The position numbers were made by a program, and so were the translations under genes. A stretch of 64,000 nt of DNA, from positions 62,001 to 126,000 of the forward strand of contig CANIVU010000002.1 of the NCBI GenBank assembly GCA_947470805.1. The letters run 5' to 3'. The notes beneath the pieces are model-generated. The model ran no database searches, was not told the origin of the DNA, and saw only the letters and a program-made list of their open reading frames with translations. Positions 9,545 through 20,648 of the stretch are shown piece by piece. The stretch is from Acidobacteriota bacterium (GTDB taxonomy: Bacteria > Acidobacteriota > Terriglobia > Bryobacterales > Bryobacteraceae). Numbering within the stretch: the first letter of the stretch is position 1; the number at the start of each line of letters is the position of its first letter.

Positions 9545-9904
9545 ATGACGCGGATTTCCGTTGGCATACTGCTTTTGGTTATCGGTACAAGTGCCTGTTC
9601 GCACCGTGAGCGGCATGAGGTTAGGGACGAATTGCGCAAGGCGGGCCGGGAGGTTCGCGAGGCGATGCGGGACGCGGCGCACGATGTGCGCGAGGCCGCG
9701 CGCGAGGCGCGGGATGATGCGCGTAGGGCGAAGTACGACTTACGCGACGATATGCGGGATGCGATGCGGGATGTGCATCGGGACGCGCGGCGTGCGGCCG
9801 ATGATGCGCGACGTGCGGCGGATGAAGCGCGCCGGGAGGCCGACCGGTTACGCCGGGAAGCGGACCGCGTCCTGCGCGAGGCGGAGCGCGATCTGCGGGA
9901 CTAG
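9545..9904 (+). CDS. small exported protein with a long charged alpha-helix, possible lipoprotein
   Basis: The product has 119 residues. The N-terminus (MTRISVGILLLVIGTSACSH) is a signal peptide with a cysteine where a lipobox would end, although the -3 residue is Thr rather than Leu, so lipidation is uncertain. The remaining hundred residues are almost only Arg, Asp, Glu and Ala with scattered Leu, Met and His, and show heptad-like units (ARRAADD, ARRAADE, ARREADR, LRREADR). That predicts a single long helix or coiled coil. There is no terminal lysine of the Braun lipoprotein type. Its stop codon overlaps the stop of the convergent glmU in a CTAG. The signal peptide and consistent frame speak for a real gene. 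Function unknown. Confidence 0.65.
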   Translation: MTRISVGILLLVIGTSACSHRERHEVRDELRKAGREVREAMRDAAHDVREAAREARDDARRAKYDLRDDMRDAMRDVHRDARRAADDARRAADEARREADRLRREADRVLREAERDLRD

Positions 9905-11280
9905 CTCCCCTTCTTTTGGGCTACCCACCCATCCTTGTTCGACTGGCGGCCGCGGGCGATGGCGAGGGCGCCGGAGGGGACTTGGTCGGTAATTACTGAG
10001 CCGGCGGCGATGTAGCTGCCTTCCTCCAGTGTGACCGGGGCGACGAGGGTGGAGTTACTGCCGACGAAGACGCCGGCGCCAATGGTGGTGGGGTGCTTTA
10101 ACTTACCGTCGTAGTTACAGGTGATGGTCCCGGCGCCAATGTTGGTTTTGGCGCCGATGGTGGAATCGCCCAGGTATGCCAGGTGGTTGGCTTTGGCGCC
10201 GTCGCCCATCGTCGTCTTTTTGAGTTCGACGAAGTTGCCGATGTGGACATTGGCTCCGACGCGGTTGTTCATGCGCAGCCGGGCGAAGGGGCCGACGTGG
10301 GCGGCTTCGCCGATTTCGGTGTCGGCGATGACGCAGTAGGGTTCGATTTGGACGCCGTCGGCGATGGCGGAGTTGGTGATGACGGAGCCGGTGCCGATGC
10401 GAGCGTTGGCGCCGATGGTGGTTGTGCCGAGAATGCGGGTGTTGGGCTCGATGATGGTGTCGGCGGCGACGGTGACATCGAGATCGATGGTGACGGTTTC
10501 GGGGCGCTCGATGGTGACGCCGTCGAGCATGAGCTGGGTGGCTTTGCGGAGGCGGAAGAGGCGATCGACTTCGGCGAGTTCGACCTTGGTGTTGATGCCG
10601 AGGAGTTCGGAGGAGTCGGCCATGATCTGGCCGTCGACGCGGTGGCCGTGGGCGCGGAGGATCTCCACCATGTCGGTCAGGTAGAACTCGCCGGCCGGGT
10701 TATTGGTGGTAATGGAATCGATGTGCTGCCAGAGGAGCGGGGCGTTGAAGCAATAGATGCCGGAGTTGATTTCCTTGACGGCGCGCTGGGCTTCGGAGGC
10801 GGCTTTGAATTCGACGATGGCTTCGACGCCGCCATCGGAGCCGCGGATGATGCGGCCGTAGGCGGCAGGGTCATCGAGGACGGCGGTGAGCACGGTGGCC
10901 GCGGCGTTGTTGGCCGTGTGCTGCATGATGAGTCGGGCGAGAGTTGCTTCCGAGAGCAGCGGCACGTCGCCGTAGAGGACGACGAGATGGCCATCGGCCG
11001 GGGCGGCTTCGCGGGCGCAGCGGAGGGCGTGGCCGGTGCCGCGGGGGACGTCCTGCAGCGCGGTTTTGACGCCGTAGGGCGTGACGGCGGCGGCGACACG
11101 ATCGGCCTGGTGACCGACGACGGTGACGATGCGATCGGCCGGGGCGATGGTGAGCGCCGTGCGCACGACATGTTCAACGAGGGGGAAACCGCCGGCGCGG
11201 TGCAGCACCTTGGTGGTGTGCGATTTCATGCGCGTGCCGAAGCCGGCCGCGAGAATGACAACCGAGAGGGAAGAGGACAT
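9901..11280 (-). CDS. glmU: bifunctional UDP-GlcNAc pyrophosphorylase / GlcN-1-P acetyltransferase
   Basis: The product has 459 residues, the normal GlmU length. The N-terminal uridyltransferase domain has the nucleotide-binding motif LAAGFGTRMKS and the VLYGDVPLL metal-binding segment. From about residue 250 the left-handed beta-helix hexapeptide repeats begin (IGANARIGTGSVI and similar), with the acetyl-CoA binding end GSYIAAGSVITDQVP. It makes UDP-GlcNAc for peptidoglycan and LPS in the cytoplasm. It lies 12 bases downstream of yvcK, so it is the last gene of the valS-to-glmU run. Confidence 0.97.
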   Translation of the reverse strand: MSSSLSVVILAAGFGTRMKSHTTKVLHRAGGFPLVEHVVRTALTIAPADRIVTVVGHQADRVAAAVTPYGVKTALQDVPRGTGHALRCAREAAPADGHLVVLYGDVPLLSEATLARLIMQHTANNAAATVLTAVLDDPAAYGRIIRGSDGGVEAIVEFKAASEAQRAVKEINSGIYCFNAPLLWQHIDSITTNNPAGEFYLTDMVEILRAHGHRVDGQIMADSSELLGINTKVELAEVDRLFRLRKATQLMLDGVTIERPETVTIDLDVTVAADTIIEPNTRILGTTTIGANARIGTGSVITNSAIADGVQIEPYCVIADTEIGEAAHVGPFARLRMNNRVGANVHIGNFVELKKTTMGDGAKANHLAYLGDSTIGAKTNIGAGTITCNYDGKLKHPTTIGAGVFVGSNSTLVAPVTLEEGSYIAAGSVITDQVPSGALAIARGRQSNKDGWVAQKKGS

Positions 11281-11292
11281 GTTGAGTCAATC

Positions 11293-12366
11293 CTATGATC
11301 GCGCAGCGGCGCTGGTCATGAGTTGACGGCGGCGGCGGCCGAGGCGGGCGAGTTTGATGACGAGCTGGGCGGTACGTTCGGGGCTGTGACGGATTTTGGG
11401 GCCGCGGTCGGCGATGTCGGATTCGAGAACGCGGAGGCCCATCGAGTTGAGCTTGTCGAGATCGACTTCGACGGGGAGCGCCTTCTGTTCCGCATATCGG
11501 CGGAGGGCGGCGTTGCTGATGGGCGCTTTGTTGACGATGACGTAATCGAGCAGGCGGCGGGCGCTTTTCTGGGCGACGCCGCAGTGTTTGAGAATGGCCG
11601 AGACGTGGTCGGAGGCGGTGAAATTGACGGTTTCGCCGGGCTGGCCCATGAGGTTGGTGACGTAGGCGCGGACGCCCTGGGAGCGCATGATTTCGCGCGG
11701 GATGGAGCGGATGAGGAGATTGGGAATGACGCTAGTGAAGAGCGAGCCGGGGCCGAGGGTAATGAGATCGGCATCGCGAATGGCTTCGAGCGATTCGCGG
11801 AAGGGCTGCGGGGCGGCGGGGATGATGCGGATGGTGTCGATGGGGGCGCGGCTCTTGCTGATGGTGCTTTCCCCTTTGAGAATCTGGCCATCGGTGAGTT
11901 GGGCTTCGAGGACGACGTTGGCGGCGGTGGAGGGGATGATGTCGCCGCGGGAGGCGAGAATTTCGGAGGCGAGGCGGACGGCGTGGGCGAAGTCGCCGGT
12001 GATGTCGGTCAGCGCGGTGAGGAAGAGATTGCCGAAGCTGTGGCCTTTGAGGCCGCGCCCTTCCTTGAAGCGGTATTGGAACATGCGGCTGAGCAGGGCT
12101 TCGTCCTGCGACAGCGCCACCATGCAGGCGCGAATGTCACCGGGTGGCAGGACGGCGAAGTCCCGGCGCAGGCGGCCGGAGCTGCCGCCGTCGTCGGTGA
12201 CGGTGACGATGGCGGTGATGGCGACGGTGGGACGGACGGGCCCCGCCCACGCCTTCAAGCCTTGGAGGAGCGTCGATAAACCTGTGCCGCCACCGATGGC
12301 GACAATGCGAAGTGGCTTGCGAAGCGCGTCAGCTCCGGGCGTCGAAGGCTTGGATTTAGAAGACAA
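11293..12366 (-). CDS. yvcK: YvcK/CofD-like gluconeogenesis factor
   Basis: The product has 357 residues from the chosen start. YvcK proteins bind UDP-GlcNAc and link carbon supply to cell-wall synthesis. The family motifs are clear: IVAIGGGTGLSTLLQGLK, VTDDGGSSGRLR, PPGDIRACMVAL and GHSFGNLFLTALT. The frame is open further upstream, but that part is an out-of-frame copy of the TPR gene. I chose the TTG at 12364-12366, ten codons before the conserved domain (MSSKSKPSTPGADALRKPLR), which overlaps the TPR gene by 11 bases. No strong ribosome-binding site is visible, consistent with coupling to the upstream gene. Its neighbour glmU makes the ligand UDP-GlcNAc, a sensible functional pairing. Confidence 0.9.
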   Translation of the reverse strand: MSSKSKPSTPGADALRKPLRIVAIGGGTGLSTLLQGLKAWAGPVRPTVAITAIVTVTDDGGSSGRLRRDFAVLPPGDIRACMVALSQDEALLSRMFQYRFKEGRGLKGHSFGNLFLTALTDITGDFAHAVRLASEILASRGDIIPSTAANVVLEAQLTDGQILKGESTISKSRAPIDTIRIIPAAPQPFRESLEAIRDADLITLGPGSLFTSVIPNLLIRSIPREIMRSQGVRAYVTNLMGQPGETVNFTASDHVSAILKHCGVAQKSARRLLDYVIVNKAPISNAALRRYAEQKALPVEVDLDKLNSMGLRVLESDIADRGPKIRHSPERTAQLVIKLARLGRRRRQLMTSAAARS

Positions 12367-12901
12367 GTTCGCGGATGGGTTGGTGGTGAAGCAGTTCGCG
12401 GAAATCGGGATCTGTGCGCGCGGTGGAGCGGTTGGCGGGTTGGATCTCAATGGCGCGCGACAGGAATCCCGCGGCGGCGGCGACATCGCCCTGCAGGCCC
12501 TTGACGAGGGCGAGCGTGTAGAGGATGTGATCGGCGCGTGGGGCGAGTTGCAGGGCGCGGTTGAGATACTGTTCGGCCCCGGTAAGTTCGCGGCGGTTGG
12601 CGAGCGCGAGGCCGTAGGCGTAGTTATCTTCCGACGTCTTCAACTGCGGGGAATCTTTTTCCAGCCGCTGGCGACACATGCGGGCGTGCAACTGCGCAGC
12701 GTGGGCAATTGAAACGTCAGAACCTTTGCTGGCCTGATCAAAGAGCGGCAGCGCGGGTTGAAACTCCCGTTTGTGGAAGAGCTTCATGGCCTTCTCGAAG
12801 GAAGTCAGCTGATTGTCGGGTGAGCCCGCTTTGGCCGGGTTGGACTTGGAAATGGGAGTCTCCTGATTACCTGTCGAGTTGTTTGTTTTCGACTTGGACA
12901 T
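12356..12901 (-). CDS. TPR-repeat protein
   Basis: The product has 181 residues. After a polar, Lys/Ser/Asn-rich N-terminus without a signal peptide, three TPR-like units follow: FEKAMKLFHKREFQPALPLFDQA, NYAYGLALANRRELTGAEQYLNRAL, and ILYTLALVKGLQGDVAAAAGFLSRAI. TPRs mediate protein-protein contacts; a cytoplasmic role is likely. It overlaps the start of yvcK and sits 73 bases downstream of the next gene, so it belongs to the housekeeping run. The role in that run is unknown. Confidence 0.8.
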   Translation of the reverse strand: MSKSKTNNSTGNQETPISKSNPAKAGSPDNQLTSFEKAMKLFHKREFQPALPLFDQASKGSDVSIAHAAQLHARMCRQRLEKDSPQLKTSEDNYAYGLALANRRELTGAEQYLNRALQLAPRADHILYTLALVKGLQGDVAAAAGFLSRAIEIQPANRSTARTDPDFRELLHHQPIRELVF

Positions 12902-12974
12902 GGATCACCACTATAGATGATCTGAACGCACTTCTGTTGCACGTCAATTTTCTATTATCAAACAAAAGGGCGGG

Positions 12975-13661
12975 CTATAGGAGAAAGAAGAGACTTAGTC
13001 GGCGGACACCGAGCCGGTCAAAGAGCCGGCGATCGAGAAAACTCTTCTCGAGCATAGCCAGTTCCGGGGCCGATAAACGGCTGCGATGAGGGCGCAGTTC
13101 GCCTTCCAAATCCTGGCGCGCGGCGAGGAGTTCGGCCTCTGTTTGCGCGGCGCGCGCCTGGGCCAGAATCTTTTCTTCGATGGCGCTTAAGTGCTGTTCC
13201 AACTCCTCCAGATTCTGGTGATGCACGGCGAAGTTGGCGACGATCTGGCGCACGGACTCGGCTTGCGAGGTGTAGCCTTTGGCTTCCAGTTCGGGGATGC
13301 GGCTTTCGAGTTCGGCGCGCAGGGCTTCGTTGGGAAGTGATTCTTCGGCGGTTGGCGGGCCTTTGCGCGCGGGCCGATTATTGAGTAATTCTTCGGCGGC
13401 CTTGGTGACGGCTTGCGCGCAGTAGGAGAGCGAGTTCACCTGCTGCGCGGTTTTCTTTTTGCGCGCGTTGTACTTTTCGAACGCGTCGTCGATGCCGCGC
13501 AGTACGGCTTCGAGCGGCACGCCGGTATTCTTCCAACCTTCAACCAGCGCCCAATCGAGCGGGGACATGAGGAAGAGGCTTGTTCCGCGGGCGCGTTGGA
13601 AGTGCTCCTCAATCTCGGTGAAGTAATTGAAGTAAGTGCCGGTCCAGTTCTCTTCGCTCAT
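12975..13661 (-). CDS. conserved hypothetical helical protein
   Basis: The product has 228 residues. Its ATG overlaps the coaX stop in an ATGA. It has no signal peptide or membrane segment. The N-terminal part (NWTGTYFNYFTEIEEHFQRARGTSLFLMSPLDWALVEGWKNTGVP) resembles the start of a small DnaD-like or winged-helix-type adaptor. The middle and C-terminal parts are long charged helices with probable coiled coil (LEELEQHLSAIEEKILAQARA). It ends in a run of leucine and phenylalanine. I do not recognise a named family. Its tight coupling to coaX shows that it is expressed with the vitamin and wall genes. Confidence 0.72.
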   Translation of the reverse strand: MSEENWTGTYFNYFTEIEEHFQRARGTSLFLMSPLDWALVEGWKNTGVPLEAVLRGIDDAFEKYNARKKKTAQQVNSLSYCAQAVTKAAEELLNNRPARKGPPTAEESLPNEALRAELESRIPELEAKGYTSQAESVRQIVANFAVHHQNLEELEQHLSAIEEKILAQARAAQTEAELLAARQDLEGELRPHRSRLSAPELAMLEKSFLDRRLFDRLGVRRLSLFFLL

Positions 13662-14425
13662 TTTTTGTTCCGTTCCCAGATGAGGCGGAGGCCGGTGAGG
13701 GTGAGGTCTTCGTCCACATGCTGGATGAGGCGCGAGCCTTCCTGAATCAGCGTGGCGTTGCCGCCGGTAGCGATGAGTTTTGTCTCCGGACCGAGTTCGG
13801 CGACGAGCCGTTCGAGGATGCCGTCGATCATGCCGAGTGAGCCGTAGTAAAGCCCGCTTTGGATGCTGCCCATGGTGTTGGTGCCGATGAGCTTTTCGGG
13901 CGCGGTGAAGTTGACCATCGGCAGGAGCGCGGTCTTTGAAAACAGGCCGCTGATGGCCATGCCGATGCCGGCGCAGATGACGCCACCGAGATACTCGCCG
14001 TGCCTGGAAATGACGTCGAAGGTGATGGCGGTGCCGAGGTCGACGATGACCGCGGGGCCGCCGTAGAGTTGCCAGGCGGCGACGCCGTTGACGACACGAT
14101 CGGCGCCGACTTCGCGCGGGTTATCGTAGAGGACTTTGATGCCGAGATCGGTGTCGGCGGTGACGAAGAAGGCTTCGCGATGAAAGTACTTGCGTACCAT
14201 TTCAGCCAGCATGTTGTTGATGACGGGTACGACGCTGGAGATGATGATGCCGTGGACGCCGTGGAGATCGAGACCGGCGAGCGAGAAGATATTGCGGAGC
14301 AGAATGCCCCACTCGTCGGCGGTCTGTTCGCGGATCGTGCGCAGGCGCCAGCGGCCGATGAGTTCGGCGTTTTGAAACGCGCCGATGGTGATGTTGGTGT
14401 TGCCGACATCGAGAGCGAGGAGCAT
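13658..14425 (-). CDS. coaX: type III pantothenate kinase
   Basis: The product has 255 residues. CoaX phosphorylates pantothenate, the first step of coenzyme A synthesis. The ASKHA-fold motifs are present: LALDVGNTNI at the N-terminus, the GADRVVN loop, DLGTAITFDVI for metal and phosphate binding, and GGVICAGIGMA. It starts three bases after birA ends and overlaps the following gene by ATGA. The pairing with birA is common in bacteria. Confidence 0.96.
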   Translation of the reverse strand: MLLALDVGNTNITIGAFQNAELIGRWRLRTIREQTADEWGILLRNIFSLAGLDLHGVHGIIISSVVPVINNMLAEMVRKYFHREAFFVTADTDLGIKVLYDNPREVGADRVVNGVAAWQLYGGPAVIVDLGTAITFDVISRHGEYLGGVICAGIGMAISGLFSKTALLPMVNFTAPEKLIGTNTMGSIQSGLYYGSLGMIDGILERLVAELGPETKLIATGGNATLIQEGSRLIQHVDEDLTLTGLRLIWERNKK

Positions 14426-14428
14426 GAC

Positions 14429-15175
14429 TTAATTCTCCGGCCGGACTCCGCCGGCCAAAATGGTATGGCGCCGGCCGTCGTCGCCATCGAGCAGCAGATA
14501 GCCGTCGGGCGTGAGTCCGGCGGTGGTGCCGACGAGTGGTTTGCCGGGCAGATCGACACGGACGCGGCGGCCGCGGGCATAGCTGGATTGCGCGGTGAAG
14601 AGCGCCAGCACGGGCTGCGCGCCGTCGGTTTCAAGCAAGCTGACCATGCGGTCCACGCCGCCGGCGAGCGCGCAGAGCAGCTCTTCGCGCGAGTGCGGGC
14701 GGCCGGTGACGAGGCGCAGGCTTGTCGCGATGGCGGCCAGATCCGGGGGCAGGGAAGCGTGGTTGACGTTAATGCCGATGCCGGCGAGGACGCGGTCCCC
14801 ATCGAGTTGCGTGAGGATGCCGGCGCATTTGCGAGGGCCGATGAGCAGGTCGTTCGGCCAGCGAAGATCGGCCTGCACGTTGCAGACTTGGGCGATGGAT
14901 TCCTGCACGGCGAGGCCGAGCGCGAGAGTGACCACGGGGAGCAGTTCCATGGACAGGCGCGGGGCGAGCACGATCGTGAAGTACAGGCCGCTGCCGGGTT
15001 CGGAGTGCCAGGCGTGGCCGTGGCGGCCCTGGCCCGCCGATTGTTCATTAGCGATGACGATGGCGCCGCGAGTGCGGATGGCCGCGGCGGCGGTCATGGT
15101 GGAATCGAGGGTGTCGTGATAGTCGACACGGCGCCCGGGCAGCGCGGCGCGGACGCGGGCTACATCGAAGTTCAT
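14429..15175 (-). CDS. birA: biotin-[acetyl-CoA carboxylase] ligase, single-domain
   Basis: The product has 248 residues. It joins biotin to the carrier lysine of carboxylases via biotinyl-AMP. Motifs: the substrate loop GQGRHGHAWHSEPG (the GRGRRGR-type loop), LRWPNDLL with the key lysine position changed to leucine at the end of the match, and GIGINVN. I chose the ATG at 15173-15175, which overlaps the nadC stop in an ATGA; the longer frame upstream reads through nadC. The protein lacks the N-terminal DNA-binding domain of E. coli BirA, so it is likely an enzyme only and not a repressor. Confidence 0.93.
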   Translation of the reverse strand: MNFDVARVRAALPGRRVDYHDTLDSTMTAAAAIRTRGAIVIANEQSAGQGRHGHAWHSEPGSGLYFTIVLAPRLSMELLPVVTLALGLAVQESIAQVCNVQADLRWPNDLLIGPRKCAGILTQLDGDRVLAGIGINVNHASLPPDLAAIATSLRLVTGRPHSREELLCALAGGVDRMVSLLETDGAQPVLALFTAQSSYARGRRVRVDLPGKPLVGTTAGLTPDGYLLLDGDDGRRHTILAGGVRPEN

Positions 15176-16028
15176 GCCGTTTCTAACGATACGCGGAAGT
15201 TGATATCGACTGCGACCGCGGAGTGAGTGAGCGCGCCGACGGAGATATAGTCGGCCCCGGTGGTGGCGTATTCGCGCATTCTCTCCAGCTTCATGCCGCC
15301 GGAGAGTTCCACTTTGGCGCGGCCGGCGATGAAGCCGATCCATTCGGCGGCTTCGTCGGGCGTGAGGTTGTCGAGCAGTAAGTGATCGGCGTTGAACGTC
15401 AACGCCTCTTCCAGTTCGCCACGCGTGCGGACTTCAATTTCAATGGCAACGCCGTGCGGTACGCCCGCCGTGCGGACGCGCTCCAGCGCCTGGCGCACGC
15501 CGCCGGCGGCGGTGATGTGATTGTTTTTGATGAGCACCGCGTCGAAGAGGCCGATGCGATGATTCGTCGCGCCACCGCAGACGGTGGCCCATTTTTCCAG
15601 GCGGCGGAGGCCGGGCGTGGTTTTACGCGTGTCGAGCACTTTGCAGCCGGTGCCGGCGATGGCGTCGGCATGTTTGCGGGTCATCGTGGCGATGCCGCTT
15701 AGGCGTTGTTGGAAGTTGAGCGCGACACGTTCGCCGGTGAGCAGCGTGCGCGCTTTGCCGCGAACGGTGGCCAGGACATCGCCCGGGGCCGCCCGTTCGC
15801 CGCTATGCATGTGGGTACCCAGGAAATCGACACCCCCCAACTCCGCGAAGACCAGCTCGATCAACTCCACGCCGCAGACGGTCATGGGCTGGCGCGCGAT
15901 GAAGCGGCCGGTGGCCATGAGATTGGCGTCGACGGTGGCGTTGGTCGTCAGGTCGCCGGAGCCAATGTCTTCGGCGAGCGCGCGGCGAACCGCGTCCAAT
16001 ACTTCGGGGTGGTGAATGTCGAAATCCA

Positions 16029-16029
<1 letters not shown>
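15172..16029 (-). CDS. nadC: nicotinate-nucleotide pyrophosphorylase (carboxylating)
   Basis: The product has 285 residues. It turns quinolinate and PRPP into nicotinate mononucleotide in NAD synthesis. Family motifs are intact: EDIGSGDLTTNA at the N-terminus, LNFQQRLSGIATMT, DTRKTTPGLRRLEKWA, the NHRIGLFDAVLIKNNH stretch and the ELSGGM barrel end. Its start overlaps the valS stop by one base (TAATG), and its stop overlaps the birA start, so valS, nadC and birA are translated from one message. Confidence 0.97.
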
Positions 16030-18692
<2,663 letters not shown>

Positions 18693-18770
18693 GTGAGGAA
18701 TCTTCCAGTTTAGCAACCGGGAGGGGGCCCCGGCCTTCTAAACAATTCCTCATCGGAATGTAATGGGCTT

Positions 18771-19547
18771 TTAGGGCCGGAGCGCTTCGAATTTTTTTCC
18801 GAGATCGAAGCCGACGGAGCGTTCCCAGGAGCCGTAGATGGGGTTCGGCATGACGAACCATTTGGTGCCCCACATGGGTTCGTAGAAGGCCTGCAATTTG
18901 GCGCGCTCGGCGACGTTGTCGGGCACGGCGGTGAAGTCGTTGAAGTCGTCGCCGATCAGGAGCAGAATGCGGTACTTCTGGGCGACGGCCTTGCGGCGAT
19001 CGGTCTTGTTGCTGCCGGCGGTTTTGCAGTGCAGGCGGTCCGGCGAGTAGGGGATGCGGAGGTCCTTCAATACTTTGGCGGTAGGGTCGTCCGGGTCGGC
19101 CGGGTTGCAGATGCGGTTGGAGATGTAGTGGGGGGCGACACCTTTCAGTTGGGCCTGGTGCAGGAACTGCACGGCGCCGGGAATCGGCAGCGCGCGGGCT
19201 TCCTTAACCCAGGCGGTGAAGCCGTCTTCGGTGAAGGCTTTGCCGTTGCGGATGAGGTTGACTTGTTGGGCGGAGTTGTCGAGGACGGTTTCGTCTAGGT
19301 CGAGGATCACGGCCGGGGGGAGACCGCGGAAGTCGTTGGTTTGTTCGTAGGCCGCCGTCCAGTTCGGATCGGCCAGCGCCGCGGAGAGCGCCAGTCCAGC
19401 CGCGCGGTAGGCCTGCGTGGTGAGGGCGGCGTATTCGGCTGAGGTCTGCATCCAGAGGGTGCCGTTGAGATTTTGATCCGGGTGCGGGGCGACGGGTTGC
19501 GCGAGGGCGGCGATGGCGACGAACGAGAGGAGGGCGAAACGTTTCAT
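18771..19547 (-). CDS. exported HAD phosphatase, acid phosphatase / e(P4)-like
   Basis: The product has 258 residues. The signal peptide MKRFALLSFVAIAALAQP places it in the periplasm or on the outer membrane. The DDDD-phosphatase motif ILDLDETVLDNS puts the nucleophile and acid aspartates at residues 83 and 85. A later GDDFNDF supplies the last metal-binding aspartates. This is the class B/C acid phosphatase family, whose e(P4) member dephosphorylates NMN and nucleotides outside the cytoplasm. There is no lipobox cysteine, so unlike e(P4) it is probably soluble. The ATG at 19545-19547 is preferred over an upstream TTG because it starts the signal peptide. Confidence 0.88.
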   Translation of the reverse strand: MKRFALLSFVAIAALAQPVAPHPDQNLNGTLWMQTSAEYAALTTQAYRAAGLALSAALADPNWTAAYEQTNDFRGLPPAVILDLDETVLDNSAQQVNLIRNGKAFTEDGFTAWVKEARALPIPGAVQFLHQAQLKGVAPHYISNRICNPADPDDPTAKVLKDLRIPYSPDRLHCKTAGSNKTDRRKAVAQKYRILLLIGDDFNDFTAVPDNVAERAKLQAFYEPMWGTKWFVMPNPIYGSWERSVGFDLGKKFEALRP

Positions 19548-19562
19548 ACGCGGCAAGGATAG

Positions 19563-19595
19563 CAAAACAAAAGCGGGAGCCCAATGGGCCCCCGC
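19563..19595 (-). terminator. intrinsic terminator for the exported protein at 19620-20576
   Basis: GCGGG-A-GCCC (19573-19582) pairs with GGGC-C-CCCGC (19586-19595), with one mismatch and an AAT loop. Read on the minus strand it is followed by CTTTTGTTTTGC, a good U-tract. It lies 25 bases after the stop of the upstream minus-strand gene. Confidence 0.75.
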
Positions 19596-19619
19596 TGGTT
19601 GGGATTCGCTGTGAACCGG

Positions 19620-20576
19620 TTAGATCTTCTTCGCGGGCGCTTTCTTGGTGGTGCTGTTGAACATCTTGTCCATTTCGGCGATGGGAAGAGAAATCATCAA
19701 CGTGGTGGTGCGCGCGTCGGTCGTCAGCTTCATGGCATCGAGGGCCGTGGCGAACGCCTTTACTTCCGGCTTGTCGCGGTTCATCTGAACCATGGTGGAG
19801 AGGAAGCGGACGATGTCGGCGATGCCGGTGGCGTCCTTTTCGGTCTTGGAGATGGTTTCAGCGGTCAGGTCCATGGTCTCGCCACCGAAGCGGACGCCCA
19901 TTGCGGCCTGTTCGATGCCCTTGAAAGCGTCACCGCCCATCATGCCGGCGGCCGGTCCGGGAGCGCCGCCGGGGACGGCGTTGGACAATTCGGCGACCGG
20001 GATGGAGGTCACCATCCAGATGTCATTGGCGCGGCTCAACGACTGGACCTTGGCGTAGGTGCCCGCCGTCATAGCTGAACCGGCACCGGCGCGGCGCTTC
20101 AGGGCCGCCCGGACCATGTCCTTGCTGCCGGCAAGCGCGAGCGATGAATCGATGATCGCGAAGCCCATGTCTTCTTTGGAGTTGGCCTTGGTATAGAAGT
20201 CGATGCCGCCGAGGTTTTCCGATGTCGCCACGCCGGCAACTTTCAGGAACCCGTTGATACGGCTCTGGTCGAAGACGCCGCGAACGAGAAGGAGCGGCGA
20301 GTTCTTGGTGTTGGCGTCAGGCGTCGCCATGATGACTTCGCGCAGATCGCGGCGCGGGTCGAAGCCCGTCATGGCGACGAGCTTGCCGAAGTCGCTGTCT
20401 TTCGTGTCCATCTGCTCGAGCAGTTTCTTGCCGAGATAGGAGTTCCGGGCGCGTTCGACGTCGATGCCAGCCACCATGCGCGCCTCCGGCATCACCAGAT
20501 TGAGAAGCGCCGAGTCGGCACTGAAAGCGGCCGAGGCGGAAAGCAAAAGCGAAAGTACTACAGACTGTAAGCGCAT
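19620..20576 (-). CDS. hypothetical exported protein
   Basis: The product has 318 residues with a clear signal peptide (MRLQSVVLSLLLSASAAFSADS). The mature part reads like the acidobacterial family of exported proteins with a repeated alpha/beta plan: a first unit with VMPEARMVAGIDVERARNS, a second with LLLVRGVFDQSRINGFLK, and a glycine/proline/methionine-rich loop near the middle. It ends in a lysine-rich tail (TTKKAPAKKI). No catalytic motif or named domain is recognised with confidence. It has its own terminator, so it is probably a single-gene transcript. Confidence 0.78.
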   Translation of the reverse strand: MRLQSVVLSLLLSASAAFSADSALLNLVMPEARMVAGIDVERARNSYLGKKLLEQMDTKDSDFGKLVAMTGFDPRRDLREVIMATPDANTKNSPLLLVRGVFDQSRINGFLKVAGVATSENLGGIDFYTKANSKEDMGFAIIDSSLALAGSKDMVRAALKRRAGAGSAMTAGTYAKVQSLSRANDIWMVTSIPVAELSNAVPGGAPGPAAGMMGGDAFKGIEQAAMGVRFGGETMDLTAETISKTEKDATGIADIVRFLSTMVQMNRDKPEVKAFATALDAMKLTTDARTTTLMISLPIAEMDKMFNSTTKKAPAKKI

Positions 20577-20648
20577 GTTCTATCAGAACTCCTTCGAATC
20601 TAAGAACGGTCCGCGAGGGGAAAGTGTTCCAATGTTTACGCGTAATTT

